From UBA7396 sp034675265 (GTDB taxonomy: Bacteria; Patescibacteriota; Gracilibacteria; BD1-5; UBA6164): 39,537 nt of DNA. Location: the NCBI GenBank assembly GCA_034675265.1, contig JAUCDK010000009.1, positions 1 through 39,537 of the forward strand, given 5' to 3'. The notes under the pieces are model-generated. The model did not search any database. It was not told the origin of the DNA and saw only the letters and a program-made list of their open reading frames with translations. The first letter of the stretch is position 1, and every line of letters starts with the position of its first letter. This document shows, in pieces, positions 30,719 to 39,537 of the stretch. Made by a program: the position numbers and the translations under genes.

Positions 30719-31847
30719 TCTTGATATTTTTTATAATTTCTAATCTCTTTTTTACATTATCTAATAACTCTTTTTTATTTTGTGAAACATCACGAGAAGC
30801 ATGTACATCAAGCTCTCATTTTTCTGATAGTAAAATAGCTACTGGACGAGTTGCCTCAAACTTTGAAAAAATAATATTCATAATAACCATCAAAGGAACC
30901 GATAAAAGCATTCCAACTATTCACCACATAATTCCCCAAAATCATAAGGAAATTACAATTACAAGAGGACTTAAATTGAGTTTATTTCCCATAAATCTTG
31001 GTTCAATAATATTTGACATCAAAATTTGAATTCCGATAAGTCCTGAAAAAATAAATAAAAATGGATACAAACTATCATATTGAATCAATGAAAGTATAAC
31101 AGGAAGTGATACAGCAATTACTGATCAAACATTTGGAATGAAATTCAGTAAGCAAATTGACATCGCCCAAAAAAGTGCAAAATCAAGACCAAAAATAATC
31201 ATCACTAAATAACTTAAAAATCAAGTTACTACACTTACCATTGCTTTTATGAGAAAATATGATTTTACATCAGATTTTATTTTTTCTAATGTTTGAAATG
31301 CATTTTCTCTTTTATTTCCATCTTGAAACATAAGTTGAATTTTTTCTCAAAAAAACCTATATTCTAATAAAATAAATAATACATAAAACAAAATAATTCC
31401 TGCTTTTGAAAATATTCCCGTAATACTTGAAATCAAAGAAGTAAACAAAGAACTTATATCTATTTTTTGAAACAAACTATATGCATCAACACTTGATGGA
31501 ATATTAAAATAATGCAATAAACTCATATACAAAGAACTCACTCTTTCTTGATATATTGGCAACAACTTTATAACATCCTGAATATTGGTATTTATCATTT
31601 TTCCAAGAAGCCAAAAAATAAATACATAGGTTCAAAGTGATAAAATCATTGCAAAAAAAGCAGGAATTTTATATTTTCAAATTCAAATATTTTTATAAAA
31701 ATCTGACAATCCAATAATTGCAAATGAAAATAATAATGCAATTATAAAAGGGATAATAAGATCTGCTCAAACTTTTAATATATAAAATAAAAGTACAATA
31801 AAAACTAATACTAAAAAAAGATTGAGAAAATTTGTTTCATTTTTCAT
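30714..31847 (-). CDS. AI-2E family transporter (permease), copy 2
   Basis: 377 residues. Same layout as the plus-strand copy: hydrophobic N-terminal segments, a loop, then the C-terminal membrane part with F-I-P-N-V-G-S-V-I-A-V-S-L-P and S-N-I-I-E-P-R-F-M-G-N-K-L-N-L-S-P, which closely match the family consensus. The C-terminal tail of about 40 residues is Lys-rich. The two copies diverge in sequence, so they are not a recent duplication. ATG 31847 is chosen because the nearby ATG at 31840 is out of frame. Substrate unknown. Confidence 0.92.
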
Positions 31848-31911
31848 GGGAATATTTTATATATAACTCTTCTATCTTATATTTTTTACTAAAAATGCAA
31901 AAAAAATATAA

Positions 31912-32688
31912 TTATGAAATTTTAAATGAAGTCATAGAAAGACTTCCACTCACTATTTTATCATTAAAAAACTCTATTTTTTCATCCCCAGATTTGAGAG
32001 CATAAATATATAATAATGGTAAAAAATGTTCACGAGTTGGAATTGCCATATCAAATTTTGGTCATAATTTTCTAAAATTGATTAATGACTCAATATCTCC
32101 TGATAAAAGCATATTTTTTACATTTTCATTTACTTCTTTTGCCCAATCAAATGATGCATTTTCATTATACAAATCGATTTTATAAAGATTATGTACAATA
32201 TTTCCACTTCCGAGAATGAAATATCATTCATCTCTTAAATAAGATAATTTTTGAGCAAATTCAAAATGTTCTTTTGGTGATTTTGTAATATCAAGACTGA
32301 GTTCCAATACTGGAATATCTCAAATATCAGGAAAAAGAAATTTTAAAATACTCCAAATTCCATGATCTATTCACCAAGAATAATTTGGGAAAATATTATA
32401 TCCTTTCAAATCAGTAATAATTTTTTGTGCTATTTCTTCACTTCCCTTCATTTCATATTTTACATTGTATAATTCATCTGGAAATCAAGAAAAATCATAA
32501 ATAGTATGTGGATTTTGCATAGCTGTAAGTTGAGTTTTTTGAGTTTCAAAATGAGCTGAAATAGCAATAATTGCTTTTGGTTTTTCTAAATTTTTTCATA
32601 TTTTTTTCCATTCTCTAGAAAATTCAGTATCCAAAATAGCATTCATTGGACTTCCATGTCCAAAAAAGAAAGCTGGATATTTATTCAT
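31912..32688 (-). CDS. Class III extradiol / 4,5-DOPA dioxygenase family protein (YgiD-like)
   Basis: 258 residues, normal length. Metal-dependent aromatic-ring dioxygenase family; E. coli YgiD cleaves L-DOPA, and other members are of unknown substrate. Motifs in order: F-F-G-H-G-S-P-M-N-A (first His ligand), I-S-A-H-F, N-P-H-T-I-Y-D-F-S-G-F-P, D-H-G-I-W-S (second), G-S-G-N-I-V-H-N-L and P-T-R-E-H-F-L-P-L-L-Y. TGA codes Gly in F-S-G-F-P and W-G-I-D-H. It is oxygen-using, matching the SOD and peroxidase genes in suggesting exposure to oxygen. Its promoter (TTGACA at 32742-32747 on minus) leads into the ACTATA palindrome. Confidence 0.93.
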
Positions 32689-32707
32689 ATTTTTATTAAT
32701 TAATTTT

Positions 32708-32724
32708 ACTATATTTTATATAGT
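32708..32724. promoter_or_regulatory. 17-bp palindrome ACTATA-N5-TATAGT upstream of dioxygenase
   Basis: Exact 6+5+6 inverted repeat, extended to 7-bp arms. It begins 17 nt downstream of a minus-strand -35 TTGACA (32742-32747), so it overlaps the -10 region and the transcription start. It lies 19 nt before the ATG. Confidence 0.58.
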
Positions 32725-32778
32725 ATTTATTTTCTTTCTTTTGTCAAAAATTTTGTAATATAGTATAATGAGAAATAG

Positions 32779-32806
32779 AAAAAAGGCACCTGTAAGGTGC
32801 CTTTTG
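32779..32806 (-). terminator. Terminator of the 33-codon gene
   Basis: GGCACC-TGTAA-GGTGCC flanked by A and T runs; on the minus strand it is followed by TTTTTT. It is more GC-rich than the other terminators of the window. Confidence 0.85.
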
Positions 32807-32856
32807 GTTTTGTAGCAGTCAGCTACTCTATTCAGAAGTCATCAGAAAGTAGTAAA

Positions 32857-32958
32857 TTACGCTTTCTGTTTCGCCTTCCTGACCAGATGCGGAGGCAAAT
32901 TTCCCCGTGCTGCCAGAATTTCACGACGCTTCTGCTTATTGCTTTTTTGAGCAGCCAT
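32857..32958 (-). CDS. 33-residue basic protein, compositionally foreign
   Basis: Encodes a Lys/Arg-rich peptide beginning M-A-A-Q-K-S-N-K-Q-K-R-R-E-I-L and ending with L-V-R-K-A-K-Q-K-A. No homologue is recognised; the charge suggests RNA or ribosome binding. Evidence that it is real: SD (GGAG about 8 nt before ATG), a promoter at 33019-33046 on the same strand and a terminator at 32779-32806. It uses CTG, CGT, CGG, GCG, AGG and CAG codons that are rare in the other genes here, contains no TGA, and lies in a patch (about 32785-32960) of clearly higher GC. Transfer from another bacterium or an assembly join are the main explanations. Confidence 0.7.
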   Translation of the reverse strand: MAAQKSNKQKRREILAARGNLPPHLVRKAKQKA

Positions 32959-33018
32959 ATTGTTTCTCCAATCCTTTTGAATATTTCGAAAAAAAGACAT
33001 TGCCAAAAAGGCAAAGAA

Positions 33019-33046
33019 CTTATAATTATTTTTTTATATTTGTCAA
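33019..33046 (-). promoter_or_regulatory. Promoter for the 33-codon gene
   Basis: On the minus strand TTGACA (33041-33046), a 16-nt spacer and TATAAG (33019-33024). A short inverted repeat TTGCC-N5-GGCAA lies just downstream, near 33000-33014. This promoter is AT-rich like the surrounding genome. Confidence 0.6.
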
Positions 33047-33075
33047 ATATATTTATAATTACAAAATATTTTTAT

Positions 33076-33102
33076 TTGACAAAAAAAAATTCCAACTATA
33101 AT
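33076..33102 (+). promoter_or_regulatory. Promoter of the tetR-efflux operon
   Basis: TTGACA (33076-33081), a 15-nt spacer and TATAAT (33097-33102), 40 nt before the tetR ATG. The operator follows immediately. Confidence 0.65.
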
Positions 33103-33106
33103 TTAC

Positions 33107-33120
33107 CTACCGTTTGGTAG
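33107..33120. promoter_or_regulatory. TetR-type operator
   Basis: CTACC-GTTT-GGTAG, a perfect inverted repeat 4 nt downstream of the -10 box and so covering the transcription start. Its size and position fit autorepression by the TetR protein encoded directly downstream. Confidence 0.65.
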
Positions 33121-33142
33121 TTTAATTTAATAATTTTTTGCT

Positions 33143-33673
33143 ATGACAAGAGATGAAATAATAAAAAAAATAGAGGAACTTTTTTTTGCAAAGAGCTTTA
33201 AAGAAGTTTCTATGCAAAATATAGCTGATGAACTTGGTATGAAAAAAGCCTCTCTTTACTATCATTTCCCTTCAAAAGAAGATTTAATTACCCAAGTATT
33301 AGAAAGTAGTTTTAATACTTATCTACTATTTGTACAAAAAACTATAAAAAAATGGAACGAAAATAATTTTCAAGAACTTTTGAAAAATTTTATTTATTTT
33401 CCAGAAAAAAATAAAAATATTTTTTCTATCATTAATCAAAATGGATATGAAGAAAATGATGATATTTCATGAATTATTCAAGAAAAACAAAAAATTATTT
33501 TTGAAACTATTTTTGATGCAATGCATTCAAAAGCCAATTTTAGTCGTGAAAAAACATTTTTATTTTTTGCTCTCATTCAACAAATTGGAAAGAAAAAATC
33601 TTCTTATATTCGTTGTGAAATCAATGAAAAACAAATTTTACAAGAATTTGAAAGTTTATTTTTTAATCAATAG
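33143..33673 (+). CDS. TetR/AcrR family transcriptional regulator
   Basis: 176 residues. The N-terminal helix-turn-helix (about 20-45) has the family signature V-S-M-Q-N-I-A-D-E-L-G-M-K-K-A-S-L-Y-Y-H followed by F-P-S-K-E-D-L. The C-terminal ligand-binding part is variable, as usual. Only one TGA is present (a Gly in the middle). It is first in an operon with the HlyD-type lipoprotein (2 bp gap) and RND pump, so it probably represses them until a drug or metabolite binds, via the operator at 33107-33120. Confidence 0.95.
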
Positions 33674-33675
33674 TT

Positions 33676-35601
33676 ATGAAAAAAATACTCCTCCCTATCA
33701 TTTTTTCTAGCTTCTTTATAATTTCTTGCAGTAATGAAAATATTGAAACTCCAGAAAAATATTATCAAACTGCCCAAGTACAAAGTGGAAATATTATGAA
33801 TAATGAAAGTTATATTGGATATACAGATAGTGTTCATAGTATTGAATTAGCACCAAAAATTGGATGAAAAATCATCTCTATTACAAAAAATGTTTGAGAT
33901 TTTGTACAATCTGGTGAAATTATTGCAACTCTTGATGGAACAGAAGCAAAAACCTGATATACATCAAGTAATGAAATTATAAAAAACTTAGAAATACTCA
34001 AAAATTCTACCAGTCAAATGTTTGATAGCCAAATCCTTGTTATGGAAGAAAAAATAAAACAAGCTCAAATTGGTATAGAAATTGCAGTAATTGGTTCAAA
34101 AGGAAATGAAACTGGCGTAAATGATACAAAAAATATTAATCAAAATCAATTAAAAACAATAGATAGTCAAATTCAAACAGCACAAACAAATATTGAAAAT
34201 GCTCTTTTACAACTTGAAAATACAAATAATCTTCTTATACAAAAAGAAAATGAAATCTATTCAAATTCAAAAAGTTCTATCACAAATGCAAATATTTTAG
34301 CAAGCAATATTATAGATTTTCTCGATAGTATTTTTTGAGTTACCCAAGCAAATAAATACAAAAATGAAAATTTTGAAATATATTTGTGAGCTCGAAATTC
34401 AACAGGAAAAAATCAATTCAAACAAGAGTTAGAAAATTTTATTCTTACTTTTTGAGAAATAAAAAAACTTTCTTGAGAGGAAAAAGAAACAATTAAAGAA
34501 AGATTAGAAAAATATAATTCTTTTTTTTGAAACGATATCAGACAACTTCTTAAAAATGCATATATTGTACTTGAAAACACAGTAGAAAATCCCTACCTTT
34601 CTCAAAATATTATTCAAGAATATAAATCGAAAATTTCTGAACTTCAAAGTCAAAATGAAGCTGTTATCCTCTCTGTTTCAGGAAATTATTTTTTATGAAT
34701 TAAAGGAAGTCTTGATGCTATAAAGAATTTTGAAAAAGAAAAAAAATCTTCTCTTGATCTCCTTGAAAAACAAGTTGAATTAGCAAAAAAGCAAAAAGAA
34801 ACATTAGAAAATTCTAAAATTCAAATATCTTCAACTGGAAATGCTCAAATAACTGATGTAAACACAAAAAATGAAATTGCAAAAAAACAATTAAATATTT
34901 CTGAAAATACACTCCAAGAAGCAAAAGCATGATTGGAGTCACTAAAAAAACAAAAACAAGCTTCACTAGCAGAAATTGATACTCAAATATGACAAGTAAA
35001 GTCTGGAAAAAATAATGCAGAAGTTATGATAGAAAATGGAAAAGTTACATCTCTCATTGATGGTATAGTCACAAAAAAACTTGCAGAAGTTGGAAATATT
35101 ATTTCAGCAGGAACTCCAATATTAATAATTTCTAACGATACAAATATAAAAATAAATGTATGAGTACCTGATAATATTCTCCAATCAATTCATATTTGAG
35201 ATGAAGTAAAAGTAGAAATTGACTGAATATCAAATCTTATTTCTGGAAATATTTCAAATATTTTTCCAAGCAAAGATACTATTACTAAAAAAACAACTAC
35301 CGAAATAAAACTTCCCCAAAATAAAAATATAAAAATAGGAAGTTATTCAAAAGTTTTTTTCAATATCACTCAAGAAAATAAGCATTCAATAATCATTCCA
35401 AATAATGCTATTATATCAAAATATATGCTTCCTCAGGTATTTATTTTAGAAAATGGAGTCGCAAAACTCACTCACATAAAAATAATACAACAAAATGATT
35501 CTTTTTCAGAAATAGAATGACTTTCTATTGGGCAAATTATTATCACTGATGGAAAAGAAAATATATTTGATGGAGAAAAATTAACTATACATAACAAATA
35601 A
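33676..35601 (+). CDS. HlyD/RND membrane-fusion lipoprotein
   Basis: 641 residues, longer than usual for RND adaptors (about 380-450) because of an extended coiled-coil region. The signal peptide ends in a lipobox (I-I-S-C-S, Cys about 18). A first half-lipoyl motif (G-K-I-I-S-I-T-K-N-V-G-D-F-V) precedes a long helical hairpin (about 110-430) rich in Gln, Glu and Lys; the second half follows (V-T-S-L-I-D-G-I-V-T-K-K-L-A-E-V-G-N). A beta-barrel and membrane-proximal domain complete it. It links the RND pump to the next layer outward. Starts 2 bp after the tetR stop and ends 26 bp before the pump gene. Confidence 0.92.
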
Positions 35602-35627
35602 TACTCTCTAATACTTAATGAATTCCT

Positions 35628-38600
35628 ATGTTTGCAAAATTTGCTGAATTTTTTATAAATAATTCCAAACTGACTATTGTTATAATTTTAGTAACTCTTC
35701 TATCTTGAATTGGAAGTTATATAATCATTCCAAAACAATATAATCCAACTATTATCGCTCCTGCTTTCCATATTTTTATCAAATCTCCGAGTATGAGTTC
35801 TGATGAAAATAAAAGACTCATTACCAATGAATTAGAAAATAAAATTATGGAAATAGAAGGAATAGATGAAGTTTTTAGTGTATCTTGAGATAATTACGTT
35901 TGAGTAATGGTAAAATTTAATGTTTGAGAAAATAGTGAAAATGCAAAAATTCGCCTAACCCAAAAATTAAACCAAAATATGTATCTTAAACCTCTTTGAG
36001 TTGAAACACCTATCATCCAAGCAATTACTCCAGATGAACTTCCCCAAATTACATATGCAATTTCTTATACAGGCGATACAAATCTTTCATCTCAAGAACA
36101 ACAAATATATATTCGCCAAATTGCTCAATATATAAAAAATGAACTAAAGCTTGTAAAAAATATTACAACTCTTGATATGGTAGGAGGAATAAAAAACAAT
36201 ATTGTCGTACTACTTGATATTGGGAAAATAGAAAGTTTCCATACTGATATTATGGAAATATATCAGGTTTTACAAAAAAATAATTTTAGTCTCCCAAATG
36301 GAAATTTTCATCTAAAAAATTGAGAAAGAGTATTTTTAGAAACTTCTGGAAAAATAAACCATATTGATGAACTTAAAAAGCTCATTATTTCAAATAATGA
36401 TGGAAATATCGTATATTTATGAGATGTAGCAACTTTTTCCCACTGAGAAAAGAGACTTTCATCATATGTAAATTATTCTGATAAAGATCTTTTATGAAGT
36501 AATGCTGTACTTTTATGAATCGGAAAACAAATTGGAAGTAATTGAGTATTTGTTACCAATGATATAAAATCCAAAATGGAAGAAATTAAAAAAAATATTC
36601 CTTCCGATATAAAAATTACTTCTATTCAAGATGAATGATATGAGGCTCAAATAGCAACTTGACATTTAATAACAGATTTAATTCTTTCAATAATTATTGT
36701 AGTATTTATTTTAGTTTTATTTCTTTGATGGAAAAATGCACTCAATACAGCAACTTCTATTCCGTTGATACTTTGATGAGTATTTTTATATGCTCTCATA
36801 GCATGATATGATATTAACAGAATTTCACTTTTTGCATTAATACTTGTTATTTGAATGTTGGTTGATGACTCAATTGTTGTTGTAGAAAATATCCATAGAC
36901 ATTTAGAAGAAAGAATAACGACGGGAAAAAGTAAAAAAATAGCTATTTTAGAAGCTGTTCAAGAAGTATGACCATGAGTAATACTCTCAACTATAACAAA
37001 AATACTCTCTTTTGCCTGAATGTTTGCTGTAACAGGAATGATGGGAGAATATATGTGACCAATACCAAAATTTGCAATTATAGCACTACTTTTTTCTATT
37101 ATAGTTGCGTTTTCTATCAATCCATGGGTATCATATATCACAACTAAAGATATTCAATTCAAAGAGAAAGAAATAAAAATATTAAAAAGAAAATCAAAAT
37201 ATGATTTTAGAAATATATATTTACAATTAATGAATATATTTATTCGTGATGATAAAAATGCAAAAAGAAATAGAAAAATTTTTAAAATCACTTTTTGGAT
37301 TTCATTAATTCTTGTCATTATAATGCCTATTTCCCTGTGAATTTTTAAAGCTCGTATGTTACCAAAATCAAACAAAGATCAAATATATCTTTGGATTGAT
37401 GCCCCAAGATGAACCAGTGTAGAAAAAATGTTTACCATAGAAAATGATATTCAAAATTTTTTTTTACAAAACATCAATATTCCTAAAAATCTTAATATTG
37501 TTGAATCTGTAACTTCATCAATAGGAATTCCTTTTATATGAGATTTTGCAAACTTATTTCGTTGATGACTTGACAGAACCGAAGAATATCAAATTTCCTC
37601 AAGAATAAATCTCATATCTACACACCAAGATAAAAATAGATTAAAATCAGAATATTATACATTTCAAATTCGTCCTTTTTTATATGATTATCTATTAGAA
37701 AAATATCCTGATATAAAAATAAGACTCTTAGAAGATCCTCCAGGACCTCCTGTAAGAGCAACTTTTATGATAAAAGTAAAATGATGAGATGATGGTAAAA
37801 ATCTAGATTTTTTTACTCAAAAAATATACAATGAGGTAAAAAAACTTGAATATTGAGAAAAATTAGTTGATATTGGAAATTCTCTTGCTACTACATATAG
37901 AAAAATAAATCTTGAACTTGATCATGATTCTATTTCTCGTGCAGGACTTGATATTGAGCAAGTAGCATATTCACTTGCAATAGCAAAAAATACAACTCCA
38001 ATAAGCATTATCAAAAATTCTGATGCACAAGAAGCCACACATATAATATTAGGAGTTCAAAATGACCAATCTGAAAGCCTTGATTTACTAGATAAAATAA
38101 GTTTCACCAATAAAAATGGAATCAAAATACCTCTTTCAAGTCTAGCAAAAATAAATTATGAATTTGTGAGTCCAGAAATAAATACTGATACGAGAGAAAA
38201 AACAAATTTTATTTATGCAGAAATGTGAGATAATTCAGTTATATATCCGATTATAAAACTAATGTCTATTTTTAAATCGAATAATTTTTTAGGAGAAAAA
38301 TATCAAGTAATTGATTCGTCATTGTATGATATTCAATATAAAAACAAAGATGATGGAAAAATATATAAATTAGAATGGGATGGAGAATGGAAACTTACTA
38401 TGGATACATTTCATGATTTATGAACTGCGATGATTATTGCAATATTTACAATATATTTTTTAATTGTCTGACAATTTAGAAGTTTTGCGGTTGCTGGAAT
38501 TATTATGCTGCCATTTTTACTTGGATTTTTTGGAATTTTTCCTTGATTTTCACTCCTATATTTAATAAAAAATGAGTATTTTAATGCTACTGGAATGATT

Positions 38601-38918
38601 GGAGTCATATCTCTTGCTTGAATAGTAGTTTGAAATGCAATATTACTTATAGATTATATTGAAATTTTAAAGAAAAAATGATGGACTATTGAAAAAGCAA
38701 TTATAAATGCTTGATATATTAGATTTATGCCAATTATGCTTACCAGTATTGCTGCTATTTTTTGAGCTATAAAAATCACTTCCGACCCAGTCTGGTCATG
38801 ACTTGCTCGGTCAATTGTTTGGTGACTTTCAACTTCCGCTATTTTGACTTTAATTGCTATTCCAATATTTTATTATGAAAGTCAAAAAAAGATTTGGGAA
38901 ATATCTCTAAAAGAATAA
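35628..38918 (+). CDS. RND-family efflux transporter (AcrB/MmpL superfamily)
   Basis: 1096 residues, full RND length with the internal repeat (TM1 - large loop - TM2-6, repeated). The first TM follows M-F-A-K-F-A-E-F-F-I. TM4 carries the proton-relay pair in G-M-L-V-D-D-S-I-V-V-V-E-N, the HAE-type signature. A second membrane block near 920-1090 has G-M-I-G-V-I-S-L-A-G-I-V-V. Substrate cannot be told from the sequence. With the lipoprotein adaptor and TetR regulator it makes a complete inducible efflux unit except for an outer-membrane channel, which is not in this operon. Many Gly are TGA. Confidence 0.95.
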
Positions 38919-38922
38919 TAAA

Positions 38923-38957
38923 AATAAAAAAGAGTGATTTTTTCACTCTTTTTTATT
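38923..38957. terminator. Terminator of the efflux operon
   Basis: A 12-bp stem A6-GAGTGA / TCACTC-T6 with a T5 loop, extended by AT pairs. It also covers the stop codon of the convergent gene at 38953. Confidence 0.92.
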
Positions 38958-39537
38958 TATAATCATAAGGTATTTCATAAGCATTTCATTTTCCATACAT
39001 TTTCGTTCCATCTGGAGAAACAATTGCTGGAATGATTACATCACACTTTCTTAAAGTCGCAATAAAATCAAATTGATATGCACATGGACAGCTATTACAT
39101 GCTACATTTCAAAAAATTGAAGATCAACTTGTTGGCAAAATACATGCCGAACTGAGATTGGTTTCTTTTTTTGCTTCACAATATCATTTTGCGTTACATG
39201 AAAATCATGTTCAACACATATCTATTTCACTATTTGGAAGACAAACTTGATCAAGAACTGGACATCAAGAATTATCTTTACTTCATGGAATAGTTGGACA
39301 TTTATCAACATTATCCATAACACCATCTCCATCAGTATCTACAGTTGATAGGTCTGTTATTTGTTGAGAAGTATTTTCAATGGTATCTTTTATTTCATCA
39401 ATAATATTATTTTTTCAAATTTCTTTTTCTAGTTCATCCAATTTATCTTTTATTTGAGTAGAATTTTCATTTTCATTTATAATATCTTTTATTTCATCAA
39501 TAATATTATTTTTTCAAATTTCTTTTTCTAGTTCATC
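38953..39537 (-). CDS. Cys-rich repeat protein with Ca-binding-like motif (5' end beyond window)
   Basis: 194 codons are visible; the gene continues past the right edge. From the N-terminal side: an Asn/Glu/Lys-rich repetitive part containing two copies of D-E-L-E-K-E-I-G-K-N-N-I-I-D-E-I-K-D 33 residues apart, then V-D-T-D-G-D-G-V-M-D-N-V-D-K-C-P, which matches thrombospondin type-3-like Ca-binding repeats, and a C-terminal region with about 11 Cys (C-G-T-G-F-S-C, C-N-S-C-P-C). Such proteins are usually extracellular, but no signal peptide can be checked here. Function unknown. Confidence 0.75.
39384..39537. repeat. Tandem 99-bp repeat, 55 bp identical
   Basis: Bases 39384-39438 and 39483-39537 are identical over 55 bp at a spacing of exactly 99 bp (33 codons). 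The array runs to the window edge, so more copies may follow. It encodes the coiled-coil-like repeat of the protein above. Confidence 0.85.

Noticed and set aside
32797..33120. Overlapping ORFs of 60-107 codons in the GC-rich patch
   Set aside because: They cross the promoters and the terminator of the 33-codon gene and have no SD or coherent features. The short minus-strand ORF explains the signals better.
1..39537. Widespread in-frame TGA as evidence of pseudogenes or poor assembly
   Set aside because: TGA falls on conserved glycines while TAA and TAG respect gene ends, and motifs continue in frame on both sides. Decay would hit all three stops alike.
1..39537. UGA = Trp (code 4, Mycoplasma-like)
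   Set aside because: Invariant Trp positions (SOD G-S-G-W, peroxidase K-W-N-F, dioxygenase H-G-I-W-S) use TGG, whereas TGA sits on Gly.

Overview
The window is very AT-rich and can only be read if UGA is sense. Nearly every reading frame is interrupted by in-frame TGA, and those TGAs fall where conserved families carry glycine: both P-loop glycines of the Der GTPase, the pilin G-F-T-L-I-E-L site, RNase III L-G-D, the SOD N-F-G-S-G-W block, TldD H-E-A-V-G-H. Tryptophan positions use TGG, and every gene whose end is visible stops at TAA or TAG. This is genetic code 25 (UGA = Gly), known from Candidatus Gracilibacteria (BD1-5) and Candidatus Absconditabacteria (SR1) of the Patescibacteria/CPR. 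The exact lineage cannot be fixed from the window. All genes below are called with UGA = Gly; under the standard code they look like strings of fragments.

Layout. 1-6052 (all minus): thioredoxin reductase (cut by the window edge), thiol peroxidase of the glutathione peroxidase family, a frameshifted exported hypothetical, Fe superoxide dismutase, glutamate dehydrogenase and a SulP anion transporter; together an oxidative-stress and central-metabolism block. 6250-8217 (+): a large left-handed beta-helix protein. 8246-10251: nitroreductase, a LemA-like protein and an LPXTG-anchored surface protein. 10359-16485: type IV pilin-like protein, polysaccharide flippase, TPR protein, coiled-coil protein and a secreted M23 peptidase with SLH domains; a cell-envelope block. 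16578-20091 (all minus): FtsW/RodA, YggT, RNase III, NusB, bL32 and a 48-residue ORF. 20229-23151 (+): an OmpR-type response regulator, its histidine kinase and an exported coiled-coil protein. 23179-25832 (minus): a TldD/PmbA protease pair. 25979-28020 (+): a membrane protein coupled to MltG. 28051-32688: GTPase Der, two convergent AI-2E-family permeases and a DOPA-dioxygenase-like enzyme. 33143-38918 (+): TetR regulator, HlyD-type lipoprotein and RND pump, an efflux operon with a palindromic operator at its promoter. 38953 to the right edge (minus): a Cys-rich repeat protein, cut by the edge.

Regulation. Most convergent gene pairs share one symmetrical A-stem-T terminator that overlaps or abuts the stop codons. 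Shine-Dalgarno sequences are nearly absent. Three redox or metabolic genes (gpx, gdh, dioxygenase) have an exact 17-bp palindrome ACTATA-N5-TATAGT 11-25 nt before the start codon, and the nitroreductase has a close variant. A perfect 26-bp hairpin lies between nusB and rnc. The only gap over 300 bp (32689-33142) holds a compact 33-codon gene with its own promoter, SD and terminator; its codon use differs sharply from everything around it. I see no tRNA, rRNA, CRISPR array or insertion sequence.
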